Shown piece by piece: positions 10,749-16,427 of a stretch of DNA of 16,930 bases. Within the stretch, counting starts at the first letter, position 1. Each line of letters starts with the position of its first letter. A program made the translations under genes and the position numbers. Source of the DNA: Candidatus Margulisiibacteriota bacterium (GTDB lineage: Bacteria > Margulisbacteria > Termititenacia > Termititenacales > Termititenacaceae); contig JAITIE010000045.1 of assembly GCA_031279615.1 (NCBI GenBank), forward strand, positions 1 through 16,930, given 5' to 3'. The notes beneath the pieces are model-generated. The model saw only the letters and a program-made list of their open reading frames with translations. It was not told the DNA's origin and made no database searches.

Positions 10749-10782
10749 GTAAAGCCGCCATATGTTGCGGCTTTACACATAT
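10749..10782 (-). other. Hairpin with possible pseudoknot between rplJ and rplL
   Basis: On the minus strand GTAAAGCCGC and GCGGCTTTAC form a perfect 10-bp stem with the 8-base loop AACATATG. ATATGT lies just 5' of the stem, right after the rplJ stop codon, and is complementary to ACATAT inside the loop. An H-type pseudoknot or an alternative hairpin is therefore possible. No T-run follows, so it is not a terminator. A role in RNA processing or in the L12:L10 ratio is inference. Confidence 0.55.
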
Positions 10783-10784
10783 CG

Positions 10785-11294
10785 TTATTTTTTTTCCGCT
10801 ACAGCGTTCAAACCATAGACTAATTTGCGGAGCGGCCCCTGCAGCACATTGACCAGCCCGCTGATTGGCGATTGCAGTAAATACACCAGCTTGGACAACA
10901 GTTCCTTGCGGCTCGGCAGAGCGGCCAACTCCTGGACCTGCGCCGCGCCGATAGCTTGCTTCTGGAAAACGCCGCCTTTGACCGTCACGGATTCGTGATT
11001 TTTGCAAAAAGCGGCCAGGGCTTTGGCTGGCGCCACCGGTTCTTTGGCAAAAATATACGCTATCGGACCGGTCAGCTGTTTTTCGTCCACCGGAATATTC
11101 AAGTCCTTGAACGCGATAGAAGCCAGAGTATTTTTGTAAACACAGTACTCCGCTTTGGCCCCGCGCAGACTGCGGCGCAGTTCACGGTCGTCGGCCACGG
11201 TCAATTTGCTGTATTGAGAAAACATCACCAATTCGGAATCCGCAATTTTTTGCTTGATTTCCGCTACCGCAGTTTTCTTGCTCTCTTTAACCAT
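10785..11294 (-). CDS. rplJ: 50S ribosomal protein L10
   Basis: Base of the ribosomal stalk: it binds 23S rRNA and holds L7/L12 dimers through its C-terminal helix. The product is 169 residues, the usual size. The N-terminal part (KTAVAEIKQKIADSELVMFSQYSKLTVADDRELRRSLR) and the middle KAEYCVYKNTLASIAFKD are typical of the family. The C-terminal LVYLLQSPISGLVNVLQGPLRKLVYGLNAVAEKK gives the L12-binding helix. The ATG follows GGAGGAG by six bases. Upstream is a 114-base gap containing a duplicated piece of the rplA 3' end; downstream is rplL. In many bacteria L10, alone or with L12, represses its own mRNA through the leader, and a candidate leader is listed separately. Confidence 0.99.
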   Translation of the reverse strand: MVKESKKTAVAEIKQKIADSELVMFSQYSKLTVADDRELRRSLRGAKAEYCVYKNTLASIAFKDLNIPVDEKQLTGPIAYIFAKEPVAPAKALAAFCKNHESVTVKGGVFQKQAIGAAQVQELAALPSRKELLSKLVYLLQSPISGLVNVLQGPLRKLVYGLNAVAEKK

Positions 11295-11347
11295 TCTTAC
11301 TCCTCCGCAGGTCTTATGTCCTTAGCAGACTGCCGGCTTCTTTGGAA
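11295..11347 (-). promoter_or_regulatory. Possible L10 autoregulatory leader
   Basis: The bases before rplJ contain CCGGCAG and, about 19 bases later, CTGCGGAGG, which can pair as a stem with one bulge. The ATAAGACCTGCGGAGG end resembles the 3' side of known L10-binding leaders. The match is judged from memory and is weak. A covariance-model search (Rfam L10_leader) would settle it. Confidence 0.3.
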
Positions 11348-11381
11348 TTATGCCGCACTCGCCAGCACCTTGACGCCCGGC
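11348..11381 (-). repeat. Duplicated copy of the rplA 3' end
   Basis: These 34 bases are an exact direct copy of the last 34 bases of rplA (11409-11442), including its TAA. The offset is 61 bases, with 27 bases between the copies. The copy lies in the rplA-rplJ spacer and is not needed for coding. It borders a small hairpin (GCCCGG with CCGGGC, 11375-11395). Confidence 0.9.
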
Positions 11382-11408
11382 TTTACAGTCCGGGCTTCTC
11401 TCATGCCC

Positions 11409-11442
11409 TTATGCCGCACTCGCCAGCACCTTGACGCCCGGC
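11409..11442 (-). repeat. Original of the 34-base direct repeat (rplA 3' end)
   Basis: This is the coding copy of the repeat: the final ten codons of rplA plus stop. It is identical over 34 bases to 11348-11381. Similarity stops at the base before the shared GCCGGGC. Confidence 0.9.
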
Positions 11443-12098
11443 CCCATGGTGGGAGCCAGATAAATACCTTTAACGTATGTGCCTTTAACCGTTGACGGCT
11501 TGGCCTTTAAAATCGCTTCGTAAAGAGCTTCATAATTGGATTTTAGTTTGTCCGCCTCAAAAGATTTTTTGCCGATAATCGTGTGGATCACGCCGGCCTT
11601 GTCCGTTTTGTATTCCACCTTGCCGGACTTTTGCTCGCCGATCGCTTTGGCCACATCCTGTACCACCGTGCCGGCTTTGGGCGTCGGCATCAAGCCTTTG
11701 CGTCCCAGCACTTTGCCGAGTTTAGAAACTTTGGGCATCATGTCGGGTGTCGCCAGCAGGACATCAAAATCCGTAAAACCGCCGTTGATTTTCTCGACCA
11801 AATCGTCCGAGCCGACAAAATCCGCGCCGGACTTTTCCGCAATCTTGAGATTGTCGCCATTGGTGATCACCGCCACGGTTACTTTTTTGCCGAGTCCCGC
11901 CGGCATAGCCACCGCGCCGCGCACCATTTGCTCGCCTTTTTTGGGATCAATGCCCAGCACAAAAGTCGCTTCTATCGTCTCATCAAATTTAGCCGCGCCC
12001 AAATCGCGGACTTTAGCCAGCGCCTCGTCCAGCGGAAACACCGTCTTGCCCTGCAAGGATGCCAGTTTGCTTCTATATTTCTTGCCGTGTTTTGTCAT
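11409..12098 (-). CDS. rplA: 50S ribosomal protein L1
   Basis: Forms the L1 stalk of the large subunit, binds 23S rRNA helices 76-78 and helps release E-site tRNA; in many bacteria it represses its own operon mRNA. The product is 229 residues, the usual length. Typical segments are KFDETIEATFVLGIDPKKGEQMVRGAVAMPAGLGK near the N-terminus, GLMPTPKAGTV in the middle and a C-terminal TYVKGIYLAPTMGPGVKV. The ATG follows TTAGGAGAAAAA. Only eight bases separate it from the rplK stop codon, so the two are almost certainly co-transcribed and perhaps translationally coupled. Its last 34 bases are duplicated downstream. Confidence 0.99.
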   Translation of the reverse strand: MTKHGKKYRSKLASLQGKTVFPLDEALAKVRDLGAAKFDETIEATFVLGIDPKKGEQMVRGAVAMPAGLGKKVTVAVITNGDNLKIAEKSGADFVGSDDLVEKINGGFTDFDVLLATPDMMPKVSKLGKVLGRKGLMPTPKAGTVVQDVAKAIGEQKSGKVEYKTDKAGVIHTIIGKKSFEADKLKSNYEALYEAILKAKPSTVKGTYVKGIYLAPTMGPGVKVLASAA

Positions 12099-12106
12099 TT
12101 TTTCTC

Positions 12107-12571
12107 CTAATCAATAACCTCTACGCCCATCGAGCGGCAGGTGCCGGCGATAACTTTGACCGCGGCTTCCTCGTCGTAACAATTCAAGCCTTCCATTTTT
12201 TGCCTGGCAATCTCCCTCAGCTTGGCGCGGGTAATCTTGCCGACTTTGTTTTTATTGGGCACGGCCGAGCCTTTGGGAATATTCAAAGCCTTGCAAACCA
12301 GCACCGCGGCCGGCGGCGATTTGAGCTTGAAAGTAAAAGTGCGGTCGCTGTAAACAAAAATATCCACCGGTATGACCGAACCGGCTTTATCCTTGGTCTG
12401 GTCATTGTAGGCCTTGCAAAAATCCATGATGTTGAGGCCGTGCTGTCCCAAAGCCGGACCGACTGGCGGAGCCGGATTGGCCTTGCCAGCCTCGATTTGC
12501 AGTTTAACAACAGTAACCAGCTGCTTGGGGCCGCCTGCCGCTGGTTTTCCGCCTTTGCCTTTTTCGCCCAT
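12107..12571 (-). CDS. rplK: 50S ribosomal protein L11
   Basis: Part of the GTPase-associated centre with 23S rRNA and L10-L12; it is also the ribosomal sensor partner of RelA-type stringent response. The product is 154 residues, about 12 longer than usual because of a Gly/Lys-rich start ([16 protein letters not shown]). The conserved N-terminal linker [14 protein letters not shown] lies at 35-48 and includes the prolines of the thiostrepton-binding region. The C-terminal RNA-binding domain ends in [12 protein letters not shown]. The ATG follows TAGGAG, which supports the longer start. It lies 15 bases after nusG and 8 before rplA. Confidence 0.98.
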   Translation of the reverse strand: MGEKGKGGKPAAGGPKQLVTVVKLQIEAGKANPAPPVGPALGQHGLNIMDFCKAYNDQTKDKAGSVIPVDIFVYSDRTFTFKLKSPPAAVLVCKALNIPKGSAVPNKNKVGKITRAKLREIARQKMEGLNCYDEEAAVKVIAGTCRSMGVEVID

Positions 12572-12587
12572 TATTTTCTCCTACAAT

Positions 12588-13223
12588 TTAGACGTTTTTC
12601 TCGATTTGGTCAAAATCCAATTCCACCGAAGTAGAGCGGCCAAAAATCGAAATCATCACTTTGACCGCGCCTTTTTCCGGCAGGACTTCTTTTATCTCGC
12701 CGGCATAACCGCGGAACGGCCCGGAAATCACTTTCACGTTTTCGCCGACCTCAAAATCAATTTCCAGTTTCGGCTTCACGGTCACTTCGCCGGTTTGATT
12801 GAGTATGCGCAGCACATCTTTGTCCGGCAGTGGCTCCGGCACGCCCGCGCCCACAAATTTGGACACGCCGTTGACCGTGCGCAGGTGATACCAGGCTTCG
12901 TCGTCTTTTTCCATATTGACGAAAACATAACCCGGAAACATCATTTTGCGCCGCTCATAACGTTTGCCGTTCTTGACCTCGATAACGTCTTCCTCCGGCA
13001 CCAGCACTTTAAAAATCCGGTCCTGCAGATTGAAGTCGCTGATTTTCTGCTCTATCGCCGAGCAGACTTTTTGCTCAAAACCGGTGAACACCTGCAGCAC
13101 ATACCAATCACCTTTGGCGGCGCGCGGCTCTTCCGCCGCCGGTACAGCCGCTGCGTCTTGCGCCGTTTCCGCTGTTTCCAAACTGGCTTCTTCTATTATA
13201 TTATTGCTCTCTAACTCGCTCAT
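12588..13223 (-). CDS. nusG: Transcription termination/antitermination factor NusG
   Basis: Universal elongation factor that binds the clamp of RNA polymerase and links it to Rho or to the ribosome (S10). The product is 211 residues. It has an acidic, Ala-rich N-terminal extension (about 1-37) that looks disordered. The NGN domain runs from WYVLQVFTGFEQKV (40-53) through FPGYVFV (96-102). The C-terminal KOW domain is visible as ISGPFRGYAGEI (166-177), ending in VELDFDQIEKNV. The ATG is preceded by TAGGAAAAAC and lies 13 bases after secE. NusG contacts the beta' clamp, which in this organism belongs to a greatly enlarged subunit. Confidence 0.98.
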   Translation of the reverse strand: MSELESNNIIEEASLETAETAQDAAAVPAAEEPRAAKGDWYVLQVFTGFEQKVCSAIEQKISDFNLQDRIFKVLVPEEDVIEVKNGKRYERRKMMFPGYVFVNMEKDDEAWYHLRTVNGVSKFVGAGVPEPLPDKDVLRILNQTGEVTVKPKLEIDFEVGENVKVISGPFRGYAGEIKEVLPEKGAVKVMISIFGRSTSVELDFDQIEKNV

Positions 13224-13236
13224 GTTTTTCCTATAA

Positions 13237-13398
13237 TTATTTAAAAAGCACGGCGCCCAAAATCAAATCCAGCACAAAAGTAAAAAAAGTCAACAGCGCC
13301 ACGATCAAAAACACGGCCACGGTCATCTGCGCCACACGGCCGCCGACCGGCCAATCCACTTTTTTCATCTCTGTTTTTAAGTCCGCCAAAAATGCCAT
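13237..13398 (-). CDS. secE: Preprotein translocase subunit SecE
   Basis: Small membrane subunit that clamps SecY in the SecYEG channel. The product is 53 residues, the short single-span form found outside Enterobacteria. A cytoplasmic amphipathic part with the conserved LKTEMKKVDWP (7-17) is followed by one membrane segment (about 25-51, MTVAVFLIVALLTFFTFVLDLILGAV). The ATG has an AGGA about 12 bases upstream. It lies between tRNA-Trp and nusG, the classical place of secE. Identification rests on the K-K-V-x-W-P signature, the single membrane span and the neighbourhood. Confidence 0.93.
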   Translation of the reverse strand: MAFLADLKTEMKKVDWPVGGRVAQMTVAVFLIVALLTFFTFVLDLILGAVLFK

Positions 13399-13466
13399 TT
13401 TATTGTACTGTCCTGACTATCTTTTATTTAGAACGACATACTAAAAACACAAATCACGCTCACTTC

Positions 13467-13526
13467 GCCAGCTTTGCCGGCTTGTGGGTCTCGCTTAACG
13501 TCGGCCACTGCGTGGCCTTGTTAAGC
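13467..13526 (-). other. Two hairpins in the tRNA-Trp to secE spacer
   Basis: A two-part hairpin starts six bases after the tRNA 3' end. GCTTAAC pairs with GTTAAGC (13520-13526 with 13493-13499), and inside it GGCCAC pairs with GTGGCC around a three-base loop (13503-13517). A second small hairpin, GCCGGC AAA GCTGGC with one G-T pair, occupies 13467-13481. No T-run follows either. They could protect or define processing ends between the tRNA and the secE mRNA. The remaining bases of this 133-base spacer show nothing else clear. Confidence 0.5.
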
Positions 13527-13531
13527 TCGAC

Positions 13532-13607
13532 TGGCAGGCGAGGCAGGGATCGAACCCGCAACCTACGGTTTTGGAGACCGCCACTCTACCAATTGAGCTA
13601 CTCGCCT
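13532..13607 (-). tRNA. trnW: tRNA-Trp (anticodon CCA)
   Basis: The 76 bases fold as a full cloverleaf. The acceptor stem AGGCGAG/CTCGCCT is perfect over 7 bp, followed by discriminator G73 and an encoded CCA. The D arm holds GCTCAATTGGTAGAGT. The anticodon loop CTCCAAA carries CCA on the stem GCGGT/ACCGT. The T arm holds GCGGGTTCGATCCCTGC. CCA reads UGG, tryptophan. A tRNA-Trp gene just before secE-nusG is common in several phyla, and here it is embedded in the operon between rpmG and secE. Confidence 0.97.
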
Positions 13608-13715
13608 ACAGTGGAATTATCCTCTTTATAGGCAACTCCTCTTTTTATTTATGTACCGGACTGGCTATACCAGTCCGGTACGCGACACAAACACGCAAAA
13701 GGATAATTCCACTGT
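13608..13715. repeat. 108-base nested palindrome between rpmG and tRNA-Trp
   Basis: The outer arms are exact 16-base inverted repeats: ACAGTGGAATTATCCT at 13608-13623 and its complement at 13700-13715. Inside is a perfect 12-bp palindrome, GTACCGGACTGG and CCAGTCCGGTAC, around the loop CTATA (13653-13681). The outer arm directly abuts the first base of the tRNA, and the other arm ends 12 bases after the rpmG stop. It fills nearly the whole spacer. There is no T-run, so a terminator is unlikely. It may be a small palindromic repeat element or an RNA processing structure. Confidence 0.85.
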
Positions 13716-13727
13716 CGGCAACGAATT

Positions 13728-13877
13728 TTACTTCGTTTCCTTATGCGGAGTATGCTTCTTATCCCACTTGCAATATTTCTTCAACGTCAAACGCTCCGGA
13801 TTGTTGCGCTTCTCTTTCGTCGTCACGTAATTGCGCCGTTTGCAAACCTCGCACTCGAGCGTGATAATCTCTCGCAT
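13728..13877 (-). CDS. rpmG: 50S ribosomal protein L33
   Basis: Small large-subunit protein near the E site; 49 residues, the typical length. The sequence reads [12 protein letters not shown], then the family core [14 protein letters not shown] and the end [10 protein letters not shown]9 and C12 form the first half of the zinc ribbon found in C+ L33 proteins. In the second half the pattern is C36-K-W-D39, so the fourth ligand position is Asp instead of Cys. The ribosome binding site before the ATG is modest (GCAGG). It is the first gene after the promoter at 13909-13937 and is followed by the palindrome and tRNA-Trp. It is too short for ordinary ORF cut-offs. Confidence 0.95.
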   Translation of the reverse strand: MREIITLECEVCKRRNYVTTKEKRNNPERLTLKKYCKWDKKHTPHKETK

Positions 13878-13908
13878 TTTAACCTGCTTTCATCCAAAAA
13901 GGGGGTAT

Positions 13909-13937
13909 ATTTAACTATAAGGCGGTGGAGATGTCAA
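13909..13937 (-). promoter_or_regulatory. Sigma70-type promoter for the rpmG-rpoC cluster
   Basis: A perfect -35 TTGACA (13932-13937), a 17-base spacer and a -10-like TTAAAT (13909-13914, four of six consensus bases) lie upstream of rpmG. A start near 13902 would give a leader of about 25 bases. The TGA inside TTGACA is the stop codon of the upstream radical-SAM gene. No terminator lies between that gene and rpmG, so read-through is also possible. Confidence 0.6.
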
Positions 13938-15169
13938 TAAGCCAAAGAATAAGCCGTTTGCAATAAACTACTAATCTTTTGTTTTAATAATTTATCCTCA
14001 GATTTTTGGACTAATTCCCTGAGAAAAAAGCTGTCGGCAAGATCACCATAATCCTCTATAACTCGCAAACAAGCCAGCGTCTGCGCGGCATTCATTTTTT
14101 GCGTATATATTTTTCTAGCCTTTTTAAGCTCCGGTGATTTATCAAATCGCTTTTCTTTGACTTGCAAAACTTCCGCGACTTTATCCCGCGCGTAAAACAT
14201 ATTCTGGATTTTGCCGTTGGACAGTTCAACGCAGAAATTTTGAATATCTAGATATTTACGGAAAGGATAAAAGAAAAACTTCAGCGGCTGAAAATGCAGC
14301 AGTTTTAGAAGCCGGTTGGAATTCAGTTTATCTTCGAGATCAGCCAGCGTAAGATTTTTAATATTGCCCACCGGCAAAATCTTCTCGCCGACAAAGTTTT
14401 CATAAAGCACCGCGTCTCCGGAAACAGTAATAAAAAGCTTCACTTTCGGCTCGTTGTCTGACAACGCGGAGCCCCGCTTGGCATAAGGATTATTCTCTAC
14501 TACAGATAATTTTTTAGCGCGGCCAACAGAATATTCCAGCGGCACCGTTCTTTGTTTTAGCTTTACTCTGCCGGTCTCAATTCCTTGCTTTTCCAGACAA
14601 CGCAATACCTCAGCAAAAGTGTTGTCTTTAGAATACTCTACAGATTGCAGGTCATAATCAAATCCGCGCGGCCTGTCAGTTTCCAGCACAGAAACGACAT
14701 TTATAATATTTTGCCTTGGCGTGGCTGGCTGAGTTTGGTGAAATCTATCGCAACTTACCACCAATTTAATGAACTGCCCGCCACGCAGTAATTTTTGAAA
14801 ACGGCAGACAAAATCACGCACGGCTTGCTCTGACTTAGCCCAAAAACCATTGGTAATAATCCCGACATTGAAGCCTTTGCGCAGGACATATTCCAAAAGC
14901 GCCGTAAAATCTTGGTGCAAAAAAGGCTCGCCGCCCCAAAAGGCAAGACGCGTCTGTTTAAGCTCAGCCGCCTGGTCAACAATATTTTTTAATAATTCTA
15001 AACTCAAAAATTCCCCGCTCCGCGGCGAGCCGTAGTTGGAACAATGCGCGCAGGAATTAGTGCAGTGTTTGGTAAGCTCCACAGTCAATGAATCGAGCTT
15101 AAAACGGTCTAGGAAATAAGCGGGAGGATAGTTCTCTAATTCTTTTCCTATAGTTTCATATAAATACAT
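13934..15169 (-). CDS. Radical SAM protein, paralogue A
   Basis: 411 residues. The radical-SAM cluster motif CTNSCAHC (C36, C40, C43) binds the [4Fe-4S] that cleaves S-adenosylmethionine; WGGEP at 78-82 is the SAM amino-group motif. SCDRFHQ (139-145) is shared with its neighbour. The C-terminal half has the fold pattern of a SPASM/twitch region (VSGDAVLYENFVGEKILPVGNI), but where a cluster Cys would be expected there is none. A Phe/Lys/Tyr-rich block around H292 (LHFQPLKFFFYPFRKY) is identical in the neighbour. The ATG overlaps the stop of the upstream gene as TGATG, implying translational coupling. Substrate unknown; a peptide- or small-molecule-modifying enzyme is possible, but nothing in view identifies it. 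Confidence 0.9.
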   Translation of the reverse strand: MYLYETIGKELENYPPAYFLDRFKLDSLTVELTKHCTNSCAHCSNYGSPRSGEFLSLELLKNIVDQAAELKQTRLAFWGGEPFLHQDFTALLEYVLRKGFNVGIITNGFWAKSEQAVRDFVCRFQKLLRGGQFIKLVVSCDRFHQTQPATPRQNIINVVSVLETDRPRGFDYDLQSVEYSKDNTFAEVLRCLEKQGIETGRVKLKQRTVPLEYSVGRAKKLSVVENNPYAKRGSALSDNEPKVKLFITVSGDAVLYENFVGEKILPVGNIKNLTLADLEDKLNSNRLLKLLHFQPLKFFFYPFRKYLDIQNFCVELSNGKIQNMFYARDKVAEVLQVKEKRFDKSPELKKARKIYTQKMNAAQTLACLRVIEDYGDLADSFFLRELVQKSEDKLLKQKISSLLQTAYSLAY

Positions 15170-16401
15170 CAGCTTGTCCCCTGCACATAGCGCGGTTCAT
15201 AAGCATATGTTGTCATTAGAAGATTTTGGATTTTTTGTTTTAATCTAGTATTAGTTATCTTGCGTTTCAATTCATGTAACGGGAAAAGGTCAGAAAGGTC
15301 TCCATAACACTCAATAGTTTTTAAAGCTGCGGGATCAATTTCACATTGGCCAGTATAAATCCGTCTAGCTAGCTGCAACTTTTGTGAAAAATCAAATTGC
15401 TTTTGCCGTTTCTGCAATAAATCAGAAGCAAGATTTCTTAGAAAGAAGAAATTTCGAATTTTACCAGCCGAAAGTTCTTGAGTAATCTTTTGTATATCTA
15501 CATATTTACGAAAAGGATAAAAAAAGAATTTCAACGGCTGAAAATGCAGCAATTTCAAAAGCTTTTGCCTATTCATGTTTTTAAGAATTTCTGTAATATT
15601 TTGCTTATAGACATTGCCCAAAGGCATTATTTCATTACCTATAAAAGTCTCATAAAAAAACACCTCTCCTGTTACCGAAACACAAAAGATTATCTCGGAA
15701 TTAACCAAAGTAAACCGAGCATAAGGGTCGGCGCCTTGTTCAGTCAATATTTTAGCTCTGCCCGCTGCTTTTTCTAAAGGCAAAATAGTTGTTCTCTGTC
15801 GCACCTTTTCTAAAGATATATTTGGGTTGTGTTTCCGTAAGTCACCGAATACTTTAGCTAGAGTATTATCACCCCGACTCTCTACAGAATGTATGCGATA
15901 ACCCTCTAGTTTTTCTCTTTCCAGCACAGCAAGCGCGTTTACAATATTGATCAAGGGCGTGGCTTTTTGTTCTTGATGAAAACGATCGCAACTGAGCGCC
16001 AATCTTACTGTCTTACCACCCTTGCCCAGCCTTTTTAATTGGCTAATGGTTTTCTCCGCCGCTTCCAGCGAATAAGCCCAAAAAGCATTAGTATTTACAC
16101 AAGGAGTCAAACCATTATCCAGACAATATTTTAAGATAAGATAAAGATCTGGATGTAGAAAAGGCTCGCCGCCCCAGATATTTATAAAATCATGTTTCTG
16201 TTGAACAGCTTGATCTATCAGTTTCTTTACCAAGGTTATTGGCAAAAATTTTTTCTGCCGCGGAGAACAATAATTAGTGCAATGCCGACAAGCATTTGTA
16301 CATTTGTTAGTTATTTCCAAAGACAAATAAGCAATTCGAAAACTATTTGTAAAATAATCTAGAGGATAATGCTTAATTTCTTTTTCAATAAGTTTTCGCA
16401 T
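15169..16401 (-). CDS. Radical SAM protein, paralogue B
   Basis: 410 residues, alignable end to end with the downstream paralogue A. The cluster motif is CTNACRHC (C34, C38, C41), with an extra C45 close by; WGGEP is at 76-80 and SCDRFHQ at 137-143. The SPASM-like strand VSVTGEVFFYETFIGNEIMPLGNV again lacks the expected Cys. The LHFQPLKFFFYPFRKY block around H286 is identical in protein to paralogue A but differs at many synonymous sites, so it is kept by selection on the protein. The ATG follows GGAG by seven bases, 26 bases after the SPASM gene. It is strongly AT-rich: 15 of 60 bases are G or C at 16321-16380. Function unknown; the two paralogues may act together on one substrate. Confidence 0.9.
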   Translation of the reverse strand: MRKLIEKEIKHYPLDYFTNSFRIAYLSLEITNKCTNACRHCTNYCSPRQKKFLPITLVKKLIDQAVQQKHDFINIWGGEPFLHPDLYLILKYCLDNGLTPCVNTNAFWAYSLEAAEKTISQLKRLGKGGKTVRLALSCDRFHQEQKATPLINIVNALAVLEREKLEGYRIHSVESRGDNTLAKVFGDLRKHNPNISLEKVRQRTTILPLEKAAGRAKILTEQGADPYARFTLVNSEIIFCVSVTGEVFFYETFIGNEIMPLGNVYKQNITEILKNMNRQKLLKLLHFQPLKFFFYPFRKYVDIQKITQELSAGKIRNFFFLRNLASDLLQKRQKQFDFSQKLQLARRIYTGQCEIDPAALKTIECYGDLSDLFPLHELKRKITNTRLKQKIQNLLMTTYAYEPRYVQGTS

Positions 16402-16427
16402 GCATTCACTCCGCCTTAGCTACAATC

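Noticed and set aside
10749..10776. The rplJ-rplL hairpin as a terminator
   Set aside because: No T-run follows on the minus strand. On the plus strand a T-run follows only after nine other bases and there is no plus-strand gene to terminate.
13400..13470. A second promoter before secE (TTGTGT and TAAATA)
   Set aside because: Both hexamers match the consensus poorly and the region is simply AT-rich; not enough to call.
13653..13681. The strong palindrome as an intrinsic terminator
   Set aside because: On the minus strand it is followed by an A-rich run, not T; on the plus strand by CGCGACACAA. It also lies inside the operon.
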